Assembly: GCA_037389465.1 (NCBI GenBank)
Contig: JAZARR010000043.1
Span: forward strand, 1 to 64,000
Length of the DNA: 64,000 nt
Direction of reading: 5' to 3'
Source: Baylisascaris procyonis
Taxonomy: Eukaryota; Nematoda; Chromadorea; Rhabditida; Ascarididae
Translations under genes and position numbers: made by a program
In this document: positions 25,508 to 40,700 of the stretch, one piece after another
Position numbering within the stretch: position 1 is the first letter of the stretch
How the letters are laid out: each line of letters begins with the position of its first letter
Notes under the pieces: generated by a model
What the model was told of the DNA's origin: nothing
Seen by the model: only the letters and a program-made list of their open reading frames with translations
Database searches by the model: none

Positions 25508-25675
25508 ACATCAACTATACTCGGTCTTGATTGCAGCCGCAGCTGGGATCGGATCAAACCCGGAAACCGCAAGGAGAGAAGTTTTATTTTCACGGATATT
25601 TTTCGCATAGACAGAGAGGAATGTGAAAGCGAAAAGTTGGAAGAGAGGAGATGCAAACAAAGTACAATTGAATAA
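25508..25675 (+). CDS. Candidate terminal exon of an unknown plus-strand gene
   Basis: A strong acceptor-like site (TTTTTTCCAG, ending 25507) is followed by 55 open codons to a TAA at 25673-25675 that lies inside AATAAA (25671-25676), a canonical poly(A) signal. The translation is hydrophilic and charged (for example EECESEKLEERRCKQSTIE) and matches no family I recognise. No upstream exon of the same gene was found between the NMD3 start and this point. The satellite array begins about 40 bp downstream. It may be chance in purine-rich sequence. Confidence 0.2.
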   Translation, partial: TSTILGLDCSRSWDRIKPGNRKERSFIFTDIFRIDREECESEKLEERRCKQSTIE

Positions 25676-25716
25676 ACAAAAAGATTAGAAAAATTTTCAT
25701 TTATTTGTGAGATTAG

Positions 25717-25756
25717 AAACTTGGGAACGGTAAATACGACGATGGTAACATCTTGG
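25717..25756 (+). repeat. Degenerate monomer at the left edge of the satellite
   Basis: AAACTTGGGAA at 25717 matches the satellite unit. The sequence up to CATCTTGG follows the unit with many substitutions and a net loss of 5 bp: 47 bp separate its AAACTTGGG from the next, instead of 52. This is the only diverged copy seen and probably marks the older margin of the array. Confidence 0.75.
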
Positions 25757-28700
25757 CCAAGATAAACTTGGGAATGTCATGGCAAATATGCTGACCGTGA
25801 CATGTTGGCCAAGATAAACTTGGGAATGTCATGGCAAATATGCTGACCGTGACATGTTGGCCAAGATAAACTTGGGAATGTCATGGCAAATATGCTGACC
25901 GTGACATGTTGGCCAAGATAAACTTGGGAATGTCATGGCAAATATGCTGACCGTGACATGTTGGCCAAGATAAACTTGGGAATGTCATGGCAAATATGCT
26001 GACCGTGACATGTTGGCCAAGATAAACTTGGGAATGTCATGGTAAATATGCTGACCGTGACATGTTGGCCAAGATAAACTTGGGAATGTCATGGCAAATA
26101 TGCTGACCGTGACATGTTGGCTAAGATAAACTTGGGAATGTCATGGCAAATATGCTGACCGTGACATGTTGGCCAAGATAAACTTGGGAATGTCATGGCA
26201 AATATGCTGACCGTGACATGTTGGCCAAGATAAACTTGGGAATGTCATGGCAAATATGCTGACCGTGACATGTTGGCCAAGATAAACTTGGGAATGTCAT
26301 GGCAAATATGCTGACCGTGACATGTTGGCCAAGATAAACTTGGGAATGTCATGGTAAATATGCTGACCGTGACATGTTGGCCAAGATAAACTTGGGAATG
26401 TCATGGCAAATATGCTGACCGTGACATGTTGGCCAAGATAAACTTGGGAATGTCATGGCAAATATGCTGACCGTGACATGTTGGCCAAGATAAACTTGGG
26501 AATGTCATGGCAAATATGCTGACCGTGACATGTTGGCTAAGATAAACTTGGGAATGTCATGGCAAATATGCTGACCGTGACATGTTGGCTAAGATAAACT
26601 TGGGAATGTCATGGCAAATATGCTGACCGTGACATGTTGGCCAAGATAAACTTGGGAATGTCATGGCAAATATGCTGACCGTGACATGTTGGCTAAGATA
26701 AACTTGGGAATGTCATGGCAAATATGCTGACCGTGACATGTTGGCTAAGATAAACTTGGGAATGTCATGGCAAATATGCTGACCGTGACATGTTGGCCAA
26801 GATAAACTTGGGAATGTCATGGCAAATATGCTGACCGTGACATGTTGGCTAAGATAAACTTGGGAATGTCATGGCAAATATGCTGACCGTGACATGTTGG
26901 CCAAGATAAACTTGGGAATGTCATGGCAAATATGCTGACCGTGACATGTTGGCCAAGATAAACTTGGGAATGTCATGGCAAATATGCTGACCGTGACATG
27001 TTGGCCAAGATAAACTTGGGAATGTCATGGCAAATATGCTGACCGTGACATGTTGGCTAAGATAAACTTGGGAATGTCATGGCAAATATGCTGACCGTGA
27101 CATGTTGGCTAAGATAAACTTGGGAATGTCATGGCAAATATGCTGACCGTGACATGTTGGCCAAGATAAACTTGGGAATGTCATGGCAAATATGCTGACC
27201 GTGACATGTTGGCCAAGATAAACTTGGGAATGTCATGGCAAATATGCTGACCGTGACATGTTGGCTAAGATAAACTTGGGAATGTCATGGCAAATATGCT
27301 GACCGTGACATGTTGGCCAAGATAAACTTGGGAATGTCATGGCAAATATGCTGACCGTGACATGTTGGCCAAGATAAACTTGGGAATGTCATGGCAAATA
27401 TGCTGACCGTGACATGTTGGCCAAGATAAACTTGGGAATGTCATGGCAAATATGCTGACCGTGACATGTTGGCCAAGATAAACTTGGGAATGTCATGGCA
27501 AATATGCTGACCGTGACATGTTGGCCAAGATAAACTTGGGAATGTCATGGCAAATATGCTGACCGTGACATGTTGGCTAAGATAAACTTGGGAATGTCAT
27601 GGCAAATATGCTGACCGTGACATGTTGGCCAAGATAAACTTGGGAATGTCATGGCAAATATGCTGACCGTGACATGTTGGCCAAGATAAACTTGGGAATG
27701 TCATGGCAAATATGCTGACCGTGACATGTTGGCTAAGATAAACTTGGGAATGTCATGGCAAATATGCTGACCGTGACATGTTGGCCAAGATAAACTTGGG
27801 AATGTCATGGCAAATATGCTGACCGTGACATGTTGGCTAAGATAAACTTGGGAATGTCATGGCAAATATGCTGACCGTGACATGTTGGCCAAGATAAACT
27901 TGGGAATGTCATGGCAAATATGCTGACCGTGACATGTTGGCCAAGATAAACTTGGGAATGTCATGGCAAATATGCTGACCGTGACATGTTGGCCAAGATA
28001 AACTTGGGAATGTCATGGCAAATATGCTGACCGTGACATGTTGGCCAAGATAAACTTGGGAATGTCATGGCAAATATGCTGACCGTGACATGTTGGCCAA
28101 GATAAACTTGGGAATGTCATGGCAAATATGCTGACCGTGACATGTTGGCCAAGATAAACTTGGGAATGTCATGGCAAATATGCTGACCGTGACATGTTGG
28201 CTAAGATAAACTTGGGAATGTCATGGCAAATATGCTGACCGTGACATGTTGGCCAAGATAAACTTGGGAATGTCATGGCAAATATGCTGACCGTGACATG
28301 TTGGCCAAGATAAACTTGGGAATGTCATGGCAAATATGCTGACCGTGACATGTTGGCCAAGATAAACTTGGGAATGTCATGGCAAATATGCTGACCGTGA
28401 CATGTTGGCCAAGATAAACTTGGGAATGTCATGGCAAATATGCTGACCGTGACATGTTGGCTAAGATAAACTTGGGAATGTCATGGCAAATATGCTGACC
28501 GTGACATGTTGGCCAAGATAAACTTGGGAATGTCATGGCAAATATGCTGACCGTGACATGTTGGCCAAGATAAACTTGGGAATGTCATGGCAAATATGCT
28601 GACCGTGACATGTTGGCTAAGATAAACTTGGGAATGTCATGGCAAATATGCTGACCGTGACATGTTGGCCAAGATAAACTTGGGAATGTCATGGCAAATA

Positions 28701-31700
28701 TGCTGACCGTGACATGTTGGCCAAGATAAACTTGGGAATGTCATGGCAAATATGCTGACCGTGACATGTTGGCCAAGATAAACTTGGGAATGTCATGGCA
28801 AATATGCTGACCGTGACATGTTGGCCAAGATAAACTTGGGAATGTCATGGCAAATATGCTGACCGTGACATGTTGGCCAAGATAAACTTGGGAATGTCAT
28901 GGCAAATATGCTGACCGTGACATGTTGGCTAAGATAAACTTGGGAATGTCATGGCAAATATGCTGACCGTGACATGTTGGCCAAGATAAACTTGGGAATG
29001 TCATGGCAAATATGCTGACCGTGACATGTTGGCTAAGATAAACTTGGGAATGTCATGGCAAATATGCTGACCGTGACATGTTGGCCAAGATAAACTTGGG
29101 AATGTCATGGCAAATATGCTGACCGTGACATGTTGGCCAAGATAAACTTGGGAATGTCATGGCAAATATGCTGACCGTGACATGTTGGCCAAGATAAACT
29201 TGGGAATGTCATGGCAAATATGCTGACCGTGACATGTTGGCCAAGATAAACTTGGGAATGTCATGGCAAATATGCTGACCGTGACATGTTGGCCAAGATA
29301 AACTTGGGAATGTCATGGCAAATATGCTGACCGTGACATGTTGGCCAAGATAAACTTGGGAATGTCATGGCAAATATGCTGACCGTGACATGTTGGCCAA
29401 GATAAACTTGGGAATGTCATGGCAAATATGCTGACCGTGACATGTTGGCCAAGATAAACTTGGGAATGTCATGGCAAATATGCTGACCGTGACATGTTGG
29501 CCAAGATAAACTTGGGAATGTCATGGCAAATATGCTGACCGTGACATGTTGGCCAAGATAAACTTGGGAATGTCATGGCAAATATGCTGACCGTGACATG
29601 TTGGCCAAGATAAACTTGGGAATGTCATGGCAAATATGCTGACCGTGACATGTTGGCCAAGATAAACTTGGGAATGTCATGGCAAATATGCTGACCGTGA
29701 CATGTTGGCCAAGATAAACTTGGGAATGTCATGGCAAATATGCTGACCGTGACATGTTGGCCAAGATAAACTTGGGAATGTCATGGCAAATATGCTGACC
29801 GTGACATGTTGGCCAAGATAAACTTGGGAATGTCATGGCAAATATGCTGACCGTGACATGTTGGCTAAGATAAACTTGGGAATGTCATGGCAAATATGCT
29901 GACCGTGACATGTTGGCCAAGATAAACTTGGGAATGTCATGGCAAATATGCTGACCGTGACATGTTGGCCAAGATAAACTTGGGAATGTCATGGCAAATA
30001 TGCTGACCGTGACATGTTGGCCAAGATAAACTTGGGAATGTCATGGCAAATATGCTGACCGTGACATGTTGGCCAAGATAAACTTGGGAATGTCATGGCA
30101 AATATGCTGACCGTGACATGTTGGCCAAGATAAACTTGGGAATGTCATGGCAAATATGCTGACCGTGACATGTTGGCCAAGATAAACTTGGGAATGTCAT
30201 GGCAAATATGCTGACCGTGACATGTTGGCCAAGATAAACTTGGGAATGTCATGGCAAATATGCTGACCGTGACATGTTGGCCAAGATAAACTTGGGAATG
30301 TCATGGCAAATATGCTGACCGTGACATGTTGGCCAAGATAAACTTGGGAATGTCATGGCAAATATGCTGACCGTGACATGTTGGCCAAGATAAACTTGGG
30401 AATGTCATGGCAAATATGCTGACCGTGACATGTTGGCCAAGATAAACTTGGGAATGTCATGGCAAATATGCTGACCGTGACATGTTGGCCAAGATAAACT
30501 TGGGAATGTCATGGCAAATATGCTGACCGTGACATGTTGGCCAAGATAAACTTGGGAATGTCATGGCAAATATGCTGACCGTGACATGTTGGCCAAGATA
30601 AACTTGGGAATGTCATGGCAAATATGCTGACCGTGACATGTTGGCCAAGATAAACTTGGGAATGTCATGGCAAATATGCTGACCGTGACATGTTGGCCAA
30701 GATAAACTTGGGAATGTCATGGCAAATATGCTGACCGTGACATGTTGGCCAAGATAAACTTGGGAATGTCATGGCAAATATGCTGACCGTGACATGTTGG
30801 CCAAGATAAACTTGGGAATGTCATGGCAAATATGCTGACCGTGACATGTTGGCCAAGATAAACTTGGGAATGTCATGGCAAATATGCTGACCGTGACATG
30901 TTGGCCAAGATAAACTTGGGAATGTCATGGCAAATATGCTGACCGTGACATGTTGGCCAAGATAAACTTGGGAATGTCATGGCAAATATGCTGACCGTGA
31001 CATGTTGGCCAAGATAAACTTGGGAATGTCATGGCAAATATGCTGACCGTGACATGTTGGCCAAGATAAACTTGGGAATGTCATGGCAAATATGCTGACC
31101 GTGACATGTTGGCCAAGATAAACTTGGGAATGTCATGGCAAATATGCTGACCGTGACATGTTGGCCAAGATAAACTTGGGAATGTCATGGCAAATATGCT
31201 GACCGTGACATGTTGGCCAAGATAAACTTGGGAATGTCATGGCAAATATGCTGACCGTGACATGTTGGCCAAGATAAACTTGGGAATGTCATGGCAAATA
31301 TGCTGACCGTGACATGTTGGCCAAGATAAACTTGGGAATGTCATGGCAAATATGCTGACCGTGACATGTTGGCCAAGATAAACTTGGGAATGTCATGGCA
31401 AATATGCTGACCGTGACATGTTGGCCAAGATAAACTTGGGAATGTCATGGCAAATATGCTGACCGTGACATGTTGGCCAAGATAAACTTGGGAATGTCAT
31501 GGCAAATATGCTGACCGTGACATGTTGGCCAAGATAAACTTGGGAATGTCATGGCAAATATGCTGACCGTGACATGTTGGCCAAGATAAACTTGGGAATG
31601 TCATGGCAAATATGCTGACCGTGACATGTTGGCCAAGATAAACTTGGGAATGTCATGGCAAATATGCTGACCGTGACATGTTGGCCAAGATAAACTTGGG

Positions 31701-34700
31701 AATGTCATGGCAAATATGCTGACCGTGACATGTTGGCCAAGATAAACTTGGGAATGTCATGGCAAATATGCTGACCGTGACATGTTGGCCAAGATAAACT
31801 TGGGAATGTCATGGCAAATATGCTGACCGTGACATGTTGGCCAAGATAAACTTGGGAATGTCATGGCAAATATGCTGACCGTGACATGTTGGCCAAGATA
31901 AACTTGGGAATGTCATGGCAAATATGCTGACCGTGACATGTTGGCCAAGATAAACTTGGGAATGTCATGGCAAATATGCTGACCGTGACATGTTGGCCAA
32001 GATAAACTTGGGAATGTCATGGCAAATATGCTGACCGTGACATGTTGGCCAAGATAAACTTGGGAATGTCATGGCAAATATGCTGACCGTGACATGTTGG
32101 CCAAGATAAACTTGGGAATGTCATGGCAAATATGCTGACCGTGACATGTTGGCCAAGATAAACTTGGGAATGTCATGGCAAATATGCTGACCGTGACATG
32201 TTGGCCAAGATAAACTTGGGAATGTCATGGCAAATATGCTGACCGTGACATGTTGGCCAAGATAAACTTGGGAATGTCATGGCAAATATGCTGACCGTGA
32301 CATGTTGGCCAAGATAAACTTGGGAATGTCATGGCAAATATGCTGACCGTGACATGTTGGCCAAGATAAACTTGGGAATGTCATGGCAAATATGCTGACC
32401 GTGACATGTTGGCCAAGATAAACTTGGGAATGTCATGGCAAATATGCTGACCGTGACATGTTGGCCAAGATAAACTTGGGAATGTCATGGCAAATATGCT
32501 GACCGTGACATGTTGGCCAAGATAAACTTGGGAATGTCATGGCAAATATGCTGACCGTGACATGTTGGCCAAGATAAACTTGGGAATGTCATGGCAAATA
32601 TGCTGACCGTGACATGTTGGCCAAGATAAACTTGGGAATGTCATGGCAAATATGCTGACCGTGACATGTTGGCCAAGATAAACTTGGGAATGTCATGGCA
32701 AATATGCTGACCGTGACATGTTGGCCAAGATAAACTTGGGAATGTCATGGCAAATATGCTGACCGTGACATGTTGGCCAAGATAAACTTGGGAATGTCAT
32801 GGCAAATATGCTGACCGTGACATGTTGGCCAAGATAAACTTGGGAATGTCATGGCAAATATGCTGACCGTGACATGTTGGCCAAGATAAACTTGGGAATG
32901 TCATGGCAAATATGCTGACCGTGACATGTTGGCCAAGATAAACTTGGGAATGTCATGGCAAATATGCTGACCGTGACATGTTGGCCAAGATAAACTTGGG
33001 AATGTCATGGCAAATATGCTGACCGTGACATGTTGGCCAAGATAAACTTGGGAATGTCATGGCAAATATGCTGACCGTGACATGTTGGCCAAGATAAACT
33101 TGGGAATGTCATGGCAAATATGCTGACCGTGACATGTTGGCCAAGATAAACTTGGGAATGTCATGGCAAATATGCTGACCGTGACATGTTGGCCAAGATA
33201 AACTTGGGAATGTCATGGCAAATATGCTGACCGTGACATGTTGGCCAAGATAAACTTGGGAATGTCATGGCAAATATGCTGACCGTGACATGTTGGCCAA
33301 GATAAACTTGGGAATGTCATGGCAAATATGCTGACCGTGACATGTTGGCCAAGATAAACTTGGGAATGTCATGGCAAATATGCTGACCGTGACATGTTGG
33401 CCAAGATAAACTTGGGAATGTCATGGCAAATATGCTGACCGTGACATGTTGGCCAAGATAAACTTGGGAATGTCATGGCAAATATGCTGACCGTGACATG
33501 TTGGCCAAGATAAACTTGGGAATGTCATGGCAAATATGCTGACCGTGACATGTTGGCCAAGATAAACTTGGGAATGTCATGGCAAATATGCTGACCGTGA
33601 CATGTTGGCCAAGATAAACTTGGGAATGTCATGGCAAATATGCTGACCGTGACATGTTGGCCAAGATAAACTTGGGAATGTCATGGCAAATATGCTGACC
33701 GTGACATGTTGGCCAAGATAAACTTGGGAATGTCATGGCAAATATGCTGACCGTGACATGTTGGCCAAGATAAACTTGGGAATGTCATGGCAAATATGCT
33801 GACCGTGACATGTTGGCCAAGATAAACTTGGGAATGTCATGGCAAATATGCTGACCGTGACATGTTGGCCAAGATAAACTTGGGAATGTCATGGCAAATA
33901 TGCTGACCGTGACATGTTGGCCAAGATAAACTTGGGAATGTCATGGCAAATATGCTGACCGTGACATGTTGGCCAAGATAAACTTGGGAATGTCATGGCA
34001 AATATGCTGACCGTGACATGTTGGCCAAGATAAACTTGGGAATGTCATGGCAAATATGCTGACCGTGACATGTTGGCCAAGATAAACTTGGGAATGTCAT
34101 GGCAAATATGCTGACCGTGACATGTTGGCCAAGATAAACTTGGGAATGTCATGGCAAATATGCTGACCGTGACATGTTGGCCAAGATAAACTTGGGAATG
34201 TCATGGCAAATATGCTGACCGTGACATGTTGGCCAAGATAAACTTGGGAATGTCATGGCAAATATGCTGACCGTGACATGTTGGCCAAGATAAACTTGGG
34301 AATGTCATGGCAAATATGCTGACCGTGACATGTTGGCCAAGATAAACTTGGGAATGTCATGGCAAATATGCTGACCGTGACATGTTGGCCAAGATAAACT
34401 TGGGAATGTCATGGCAAATATGCTGACCGTGACATGTTGGCCAAGATAAACTTGGGAATGTCATGGCAAATATGCTGACCGTGACATGTTGGCCAAGATA
34501 AACTTGGGAATGTCATGGCAAATATGCTGACCGTGACATGTTGGCCAAGATAAACTTGGGAATGTCATGGCAAATATGCTGACCGTGACATGTTGGCCAA
34601 GATAAACTTGGGAATGTCATGGCAAATATGCTGACCGTGACATGTTGGCCAAGATAAACTTGGGAATGTCATGGCAAATATGCTGACCGTGACATGTTGG

Positions 34701-37700
34701 CCAAGATAAACTTGGGAATGTCATGGCAAATATGCTGACCGTGACATGTTGGCCAAGATAAACTTGGGAATGTCATGGCAAATATGCTGACCGTGACATG
34801 TTGGCCAAGATAAACTTGGGAATGTCATGGCAAATATGCTGACCGTGACATGTTGGCCAAGATAAACTTGGGAATGTCATGGCAAATATGCTGACCGTGA
34901 CATGTTGGCCAAGATAAACTTGGGAATGTCATGGCAAATATGCTGACCGTGACATGTTGGCCAAGATAAACTTGGGAATGTCATGGCAAATATGCTGACC
35001 GTGACATGTTGGCCAAGATAAACTTGGGAATGTCATGGCAAATATGCTGACCGTGACATGTTGGCCAAGATAAACTTGGGAATGTCATGGCAAATATGCT
35101 GACCGTGACATGTTGGCCAAGATAAACTTGGGAATGTCATGGCAAATATGCTGACCGTGACATGTTGGCCAAGATAAACTTGGGAATGTCATGGCAAATA
35201 TGCTGACCGTGACATGTTGGCCAAGATAAACTTGGGAATGTCATGGCAAATATGCTGACCGTGACATGTTGGCCAAGATAAACTTGGGAATGTCATGGCA
35301 AATATGCTGACCGTGACATGTTGGCCAAGATAAACTTGGGAATGTCATGGCAAATATGCTGACCGTGACATGTTGGCCAAGATAAACTTGGGAATGTCAT
35401 GGCAAATATGCTGACCGTGACATGTTGGCCAAGATAAACTTGGGAATGTCATGGCAAATATGCTGACCGTGACATGTTGGCCAAGATAAACTTGGGAATG
35501 TCATGGCAAATATGCTGACCGTGACATGTTGGCCAAGATAAACTTGGGAATGTCATGGCAAATATGCTGACCGTGACATGTTGGCCAAGATAAACTTGGG
35601 AATGTCATGGCAAATATGCTGACCGTGACATGTTGGCCAAGATAAACTTGGGAATGTCATGGCAAATATGCTGACCGTGACATGTTGGCCAAGATAAACT
35701 TGGGAATGTCATGGCAAATATGCTGACCGTGACATGTTGGCCAAGATAAACTTGGGAATGTCATGGCAAATATGCTGACCGTGACATGTTGGCCAAGATA
35801 AACTTGGGAATGTCATGGCAAATATGCTGACCGTGACATGTTGGCCAAGATAAACTTGGGAATGTCATGGCAAATATGCTGACCGTGACATGTTGGCCAA
35901 GATAAACTTGGGAATGTCATGGCAAATATGCTGACCGTGACATGTTGGCCAAGATAAACTTGGGAATGTCATGGCAAATATGCTGACCGTGACATGTTGG
36001 CCAAGATAAACTTGGGAATGTCATGGCAAATATGCTGACCGTGACATGTTGGCCAAGATAAACTTGGGAATGTCATGGCAAATATGCTGACCGTGACATG
36101 TTGGCCAAGATAAACTTGGGAATGTCATGGCAAATATGCTGACCGTGACATGTTGGCCAAGATAAACTTGGGAATGTCATGGCAAATATGCTGACCGTGA
36201 CATGTTGGCCAAGATAAACTTGGGAATGTCATGGCAAATATGCTGACCGTGACATGTTGGCCAAGATAAACTTGGGAATGTCATGGCAAATATGCTGACC
36301 GTGACATGTTGGCCAAGATAAACTTGGGAATGTCATGGCAAATATGCTGACCGTGACATGTTGGCCAAGATAAACTTGGGAATGTCATGGCAAATATGCT
36401 GACCGTGACATGTTGGCCAAGATAAACTTGGGAATGTCATGGCAAATATGCTGACCGTGACATGTTGGCCAAGATAAACTTGGGAATGTCATGGCAAATA
36501 TGCTGACCGTGACATGTTGGCCAAGATAAACTTGGGAATGTCATGGCAAATATGCTGACCGTGACATGTTGGCCAAGATAAACTTGGGAATGTCATGGCA
36601 AATATGCTGACCGTGACATGTTGGCCAAGATAAACTTGGGAATGTCATGGCAAATATGCTGACCGTGACATGTTGGCCAAGATAAACTTGGGAATGTCAT
36701 GGCAAATATGCTGACCGTGACATGTTGGCCAAGATAAACTTGGGAATGTCATGGCAAATATGCTGACCGTGACATGTTGGCCAAGATAAACTTGGGAATG
36801 TCATGGCAAATATGCTGACCGTGACATGTTGGCCAAGATAAACTTGGGAATGTCATGGCAAATATGCTGACCGTGACATGTTGGCCAAGATAAACTTGGG
36901 AATGTCATGGCAAATATGCTGACCGTGACATGTTGGCCAAGATAAACTTGGGAATGTCATGGCAAATATGCTGACCGTGACATGTTGGCCAAGATAAACT
37001 TGGGAATGTCATGGCAAATATGCTGACCGTGACATGTTGGCCAAGATAAACTTGGGAATGTCATGGCAAATATGCTGACCGTGACATGTTGGCCAAGATA
37101 AACTTGGGAATGTCATGGCAAATATGCTGACCGTGACATGTTGGCCAAGATAAACTTGGGAATGTCATGGCAAATATGCTGACCGTGACATGTTGGCCAA
37201 GATAAACTTGGGAATGTCATGGCAAATATGCTGACCGTGACATGTTGGCCAAGATAAACTTGGGAATGTCATGGCAAATATGCTGACCGTGACATGTTGG
37301 CCAAGATAAACTTGGGAATGTCATGGCAAATATGCTGACCGTGACATGTTGGCCAAGATAAACTTGGGAATGTCATGGCAAATATGCTGACCGTGACATG
37401 TTGGCCAAGATAAACTTGGGAATGTCATGGCAAATATGCTGACCGTGACATGTTGGCCAAGATAAACTTGGGAATGTCATGGCAAATATGCTGACCGTGA
37501 CATGTTGGCCAAGATAAACTTGGGAATGTCATGGCAAATATGCTGACCGTGACATGTTGGCCAAGATAAACTTGGGAATGTCATGGCAAATATGCTGACC
37601 GTGACATGTTGGCCAAGATAAACTTGGGAATGTCATGGCAAATATGCTGACCGTGACATGTTGGCCAAGATAAACTTGGGAATGTCATGGCAAATATGCT

Positions 37701-40700
37701 GACCGTGACATGTTGGCCAAGATAAACTTGGGAATGTCATGGCAAATATGCTGACCGTGACATGTTGGCCAAGATAAACTTGGGAATGTCATGGCAAATA
37801 TGCTGACCGTGACATGTTGGCCAAGATAAACTTGGGAATGTCATGGCAAATATGCTGACCGTGACATGTTGGCCAAGATAAACTTGGGAATGTCATGGCA
37901 AATATGCTGACCGTGACATGTTGGCCAAGATAAACTTGGGAATGTCATGGCAAATATGCTGACCGTGACATGTTGGCCAAGATAAACTTGGGAATGTCAT
38001 GGCAAATATGCTGACCGTGACATGTTGGCCAAGATAAACTTGGGAATGTCATGGCAAATATGCTGACCGTGACATGTTGGCCAAGATAAACTTGGGAATG
38101 TCATGGCAAATATGCTGACCGTGACATGTTGGCCAAGATAAACTTGGGAATGTCATGGCAAATATGCTGACCGTGACATGTTGGCCAAGATAAACTTGGG
38201 AATGTCATGGCAAATATGCTGACCGTGACATGTTGGCCAAGATAAACTTGGGAATGTCATGGCAAATATGCTGACCGTGACATGTTGGCCAAGATAAACT
38301 TGGGAATGTCATGGCAAATATGCTGACCGTGACATGTTGGCCAAGATAAACTTGGGAATGTCATGGCAAATATGCTGACCGTGACATGTTGGCCAAGATA
38401 AACTTGGGAATGTCATGGCAAATATGCTGACCGTGACATGTTGGCCAAGATAAACTTGGGAATGTCATGGCAAATATGCTGACCGTGACATGTTGGCCAA
38501 GATAAACTTGGGAATGTCATGGCAAATATGCTGACCGTGACATGTTGGCCAAGATAAACTTGGGAATGTCATGGCAAATATGCTGACCGTGACATGTTGG
38601 CCAAGATAAACTTGGGAATGTCATGGCAAATATGCTGACCGTGACATGTTGGCCAAGATAAACTTGGGAATGTCATGGCAAATATGCTGACCGTGACATG
38701 TTGGCCAAGATAAACTTGGGAATGTCATGGCAAATATGCTGACCGTGACATGTTGGCCAAGATAAACTTGGGAATGTCATGGCAAATATGCTGACCGTGA
38801 CATGTTGGCCAAGATAAACTTGGGAATGTCATGGCAAATATGCTGACCGTGACATGTTGGCCAAGATAAACTTGGGAATGTCATGGCAAATATGCTGACC
38901 GTGACATGTTGGCCAAGATAAACTTGGGAATGTCATGGCAAATATGCTGACCGTGACATGTTGGCCAAGATAAACTTGGGAATGTCATGGCAAATATGCT
39001 GACCGTGACATGTTGGCCAAGATAAACTTGGGAATGTCATGGCAAATATGCTGACCGTGACATGTTGGCCAAGATAAACTTGGGAATGTCATGGCAAATA
39101 TGCTGACCGTGACATGTTGGCCAAGATAAACTTGGGAATGTCATGGCAAATATGCTGACCGTGACATGTTGGCCAAGATAAACTTGGGAATGTCATGGCA
39201 AATATGCTGACCGTGACATGTTGGCCAAGATAAACTTGGGAATGTCATGGCAAATATGCTGACCGTGACATGTTGGCCAAGATAAACTTGGGAATGTCAT
39301 GGCAAATATGCTGACCGTGACATGTTGGCCAAGATAAACTTGGGAATGTCATGGCAAATATGCTGACCGTGACATGTTGGCCAAGATAAACTTGGGAATG
39401 TCATGGCAAATATGCTGACCGTGACATGTTGGCCAAGATAAACTTGGGAATGTCATGGCAAATATGCTGACCGTGACATGTTGGCCAAGATAAACTTGGG
39501 AATGTCATGGCAAATATGCTGACCGTGACATGTTGGCCAAGATAAACTTGGGAATGTCATGGCAAATATGCTGACCGTGACATGTTGGCCAAGATAAACT
39601 TGGGAATGTCATGGCAAATATGCTGACCGTGACATGTTGGCCAAGATAAACTTGGGAATGTCATGGCAAATATGCTGACCGTGACATGTTGGCCAAGATA
39701 AACTTGGGAATGTCATGGCAAATATGCTGACCGTGACATGTTGGCCAAGATAAACTTGGGAATGTCATGGCAAATATGCTGACCGTGACATGTTGGCCAA
39801 GATAAACTTGGGAATGTCATGGCAAATATGCTGACCGTGACATGTTGGCCAAGATAAACTTGGGAATGTCATGGCAAATATGCTGACCGTGACATGTTGG
39901 CCAAGATAAACTTGGGAATGTCATGGCAAATATGCTGACCGTGACATGTTGGCCAAGATAAACTTGGGAATGTCATGGCAAATATGCTGACCGTGACATG
40001 TTGGCCAAGATAAACTTGGGAATGTCATGGCAAATATGCTGACCGTGACATGTTGGCCAAGATAAACTTGGGAATGTCATGGCAAATATGCTGACCGTGA
40101 CATGTTGGCCAAGATAAACTTGGGAATGTCATGGCAAATATGCTGACCGTGACATGTTGGCCAAGATAAACTTGGGAATGTCATGGCAAATATGCTGACC
40201 GTGACATGTTGGCCAAGATAAACTTGGGAATGTCATGGCAAATATGCTGACCGTGACATGTTGGCCAAGATAAACTTGGGAATGTCATGGCAAATATGCT
40301 GACCGTGACATGTTGGCCAAGATAAACTTGGGAATGTCATGGCAAATATGCTGACCGTGACATGTTGGCCAAGATAAACTTGGGAATGTCATGGCAAATA
40401 TGCTGACCGTGACATGTTGGCCAAGATAAACTTGGGAATGTCATGGCAAATATGCTGACCGTGACATGTTGGCCAAGATAAACTTGGGAATGTCATGGCA
40501 AATATGCTGACCGTGACATGTTGGCCAAGATAAACTTGGGAATGTCATGGCAAATATGCTGACCGTGACATGTTGGCCAAGATAAACTTGGGAATGTCAT
40601 GGCAAATATGCTGACCGTGACATGTTGGCCAAGATAAACTTGGGAATGTCATGGCAAATATGCTGACCGTGACATGTTGGCCAAGATAAACTTGGGAATG

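Larger units (their letters stand above)
24251..25716. other. 1.5-kb region between NMD3 and the satellite array
   Basis: It holds the NMD3 upstream palindrome, a 17-G run (25410-25426) and, at 25508-25675, an open segment that looks like a last exon on the plus strand. No recognised gene. Confidence 0.5.
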
